DNA from: Desulfovibrio sp. UBA6121
Lineage (GTDB): Bacteria > Desulfobacterota > Desulfovibrionia > Desulfovibrionales > Desulfovibrionaceae
DNA length: 6,126 bases
Direction: 5' to 3'
Assembly: GCA_002422505.1 (NCBI GenBank)
Contig: DIVX01000001.1
Location: forward strand, 1 to 6,126
Below the pieces are notes generated by a model that was given only the letters and a program-made list of their open reading frames with translations, was not told the origin of the DNA and did no database searches. Numbering within the stretch: the stretch's first letter is position 1; each line of letters begins with the position of its first letter. Below, piece after piece: positions 4,892 through 6,126 of this stretch. The position numbers and the translations under genes were made by a program.

Positions 4892-6126
4892 ATGGCACAG
4901 ACCATCGCCCCTGACCAGCTTGTGGTGAACACGCTCAAAGGACTCATCATGGACGCCACCCGCGCCGCAAATTCCGGCCACCCGGGCGGCGCAATGAGCA
5001 GCGCGGACTTCGCCAGCGTGCTGTACTCCGAGTTTTTGAGCTTCGACCCCGACCGCCCAACCTGGTTCAACCGCGACCGCTTCGTGCTTTCCGCCGGGCA
5101 CGAGTCCGCCCTGCTTTATGGCCTGCTGCTTCTGGCCGGGCTCATCGACGACACCGACCTGGCGGGCTTCCGCCAGCTTGGCAGCCGCACCCCCGGCCAC
5201 CCGGAGCACGACGTGACCCCCGGCGTGGAGGCCACCACCGGCCCCCTGGGCCAGGGTTTCGCCATGGCCGTGGGCATGGCCCAAACCGAGGCCTTTCTGC
5301 GCGCCAAGCTGGGCAAGAACGTGGTGGACCACCACACCTACGTGCTCACAAGCGACGGCGACATGCAGGAGCCCGTGGTCATGGGCGCGGCCAGCCTGGC
5401 CGGGCTGTGGGGCCTGGGCAAGCTCATCGCCTACTACGATTCCAACAAGGTGCAGTTGGCCGGGCCCACCAGCCGCGTGGACCGCACCGAGTACGCCAAG
5501 GTCTTTGCCGCCATGGGCTGGCACGTGCAGGAAGTGGACGGCCACGACCGCGACCAGATCCGCACGGCCCTCAAGAAGGCCCAGGCGCAGAAGAAAAAGC
5601 CCAGCCTGATCATCGGCCACACGGTGATGGCCAAGGGCGCGGCCACGCGCGAGGGCGACTTCGGCACCCACGGCGAGCCTCTGTCGCCGGAGGAAATCGC
5701 CGCCACCAAGACCGCCATGTGCCTGAACCAGGGCATTTGCTTCGAGGTGCCCCAGGCGGCCAAAGCCCACTTCCAGGCCCGGTTCCCGGAGCTCAAGAAG
5801 CGCGCCAAGGCCTGGCAGGACGTCCTGGGCCGCACCATCAAGAAGGCCGACCCTGAATTTTTGGCTTTCTGGAAGGCCATGAACACCGGCCGCGCCGAAC
5901 TTCCCATCGCCATGCCTGGCTTCGAGGCTGGCAAGAAGGTCGCCACGCGGCAGGCCTGGGGCGCGTGCCTGGGCGCAATGAAGGACTTCCTGCCCAACCT
6001 GGTGGGCGGCAGCGCGGACCTCGACCCCTCGAACCAGACCGCCAAGTTCCGCGACGCCGTGGGCATCTTCGGCGCCGAGAACCCCACGGGCCGCAACCTG
6101 TCCTTCGGCGTGCGCGAGTTCCCCAT
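4892..6126 (+). CDS. tkt: Transketolase, N-terminal part
   Basis: The first 411 codons from ATG 4892 are visible; the gene runs off the right edge (E. coli TktA has 663 residues). AAGGA at 4878-4882 is its ribosome binding site, 38 bases after rpiB. The enzyme moves two-carbon ketol units between sugar phosphates using thiamine diphosphate. Key residues align with E. coli almost number for number: His30 (SGHPG), His70 (SAGHES), His103 (GHPE), GVEATTGPLGQG at 111-122, metal ligands Asp155 and Asn185 (DSNKV), His260 (GTHGEP), and the cofactor-activating Glu409 in FGVREF at the very end. The pyrophosphate-binding motif is unusual: SDGDMQEP replaces GDGCMMEG, and Gly165 stands where E. coli has Glu165 (in SHEV). 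A similar SDG...QE...QG form is what I remember from Bacteroidetes-type transketolases, so this is probably a divergent clade rather than a dead enzyme. It acts directly downstream of RpiB in the pathway. Confidence 0.95.
   Translation, partial: MAQTIAPDQLVVNTLKGLIMDATRAANSGHPGGAMSSADFASVLYSEFLSFDPDRPTWFNRDRFVLSAGHESALLYGLLLLAGLIDDTDLAGFRQLGSRTPGHPEHDVTPGVEATTGPLGQGFAMAVGMAQTEAFLRAKLGKNVVDHHTYVLTSDGDMQEPVVMGAASLAGLWGLGKLIAYYDSNKVQLAGPTSRVDRTEYAKVFAAMGWHVQEVDGHDRDQIRTALKKAQAQKKKPSLIIGHTVMAKGAATREGDFGTHGEPLSPEEIAATKTAMCLNQGICFEVPQAAKAHFQARFPELKKRAKAWQDVLGRTIKKADPEFLAFWKAMNTGRAELPIAMPGFEAGKKVATRQAWGACLGAMKDFLPNLVGGSADLDPSNQTAKFRDAVGIFGAENPTGRNLSFGVREFP

Noticed and set aside
4517..5770. A 417-codon open frame on the - strand opposite rpiB and the transketolase
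   Set aside because: It lies antisense to highly conserved catalytic motifs of two known enzymes, and its product is low-complexity His/Gly/Ala-rich sequence.

Overview
The window is a compact stretch of a high-GC (roughly two-thirds G+C by eye) Gram-negative chromosome. All seven genes lie on the + strand and are nearly abutting, so it looks like one operon or the middle of one. The alpha/delta-style RpoH, the two envelope lipoproteins and the codon use suggest a Desulfovibrio-like member of the Desulfobacterota. This assignment is inferred from general resemblance, not from a search.

Layout: (1) the C-terminal half of a heat-shock-type sigma factor (RpoH) enters from the left edge and ends at 499. 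(2) An HD-domain predicted phosphohydrolase follows at 514-1278. (3) A tetratricopeptide-repeat lipoprotein of about 606 residues follows at 1287-3107. (4) A 317-residue lipoprotein, 3104-4057, starts inside the stop codon of the TPR gene and resembles the outer-membrane lipoprotein receptor LolB in its N-terminal half. (5) A 107-residue probable coiled-coil protein of unknown function overlaps it by 38 bases (4020-4343). (6) Ribose-5-phosphate isomerase B is at 4380-4853. (7) The first 411 codons of a transketolase run off the right edge (4892-6126).

Functionally there are two clear themes and some linkers. The TPR lipoprotein and the LolB-like lipoprotein form an envelope pair of the kind seen next to lolB in beta- and gammaproteobacteria. 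RpiB and transketolase are consecutive enzymes of the non-oxidative pentose phosphate pathway. The sigma factor, the HD protein and the coiled-coil protein share the transcription direction and tight spacing, but nothing in the sequence ties them to either theme.

No RNA gene, mobile element, CRISPR array or convincing promoter or terminator was seen. The longest non-coding gap is about 38 bases. The most interesting points are the probable cryptic LolB in a lineage where LolB is usually said to be missing, an atypical thiamine-diphosphate motif in the transketolase, and a concentration of ATA isoleucine codons in the sigma factor gene. I do not see evidence for an entirely new biological system here.
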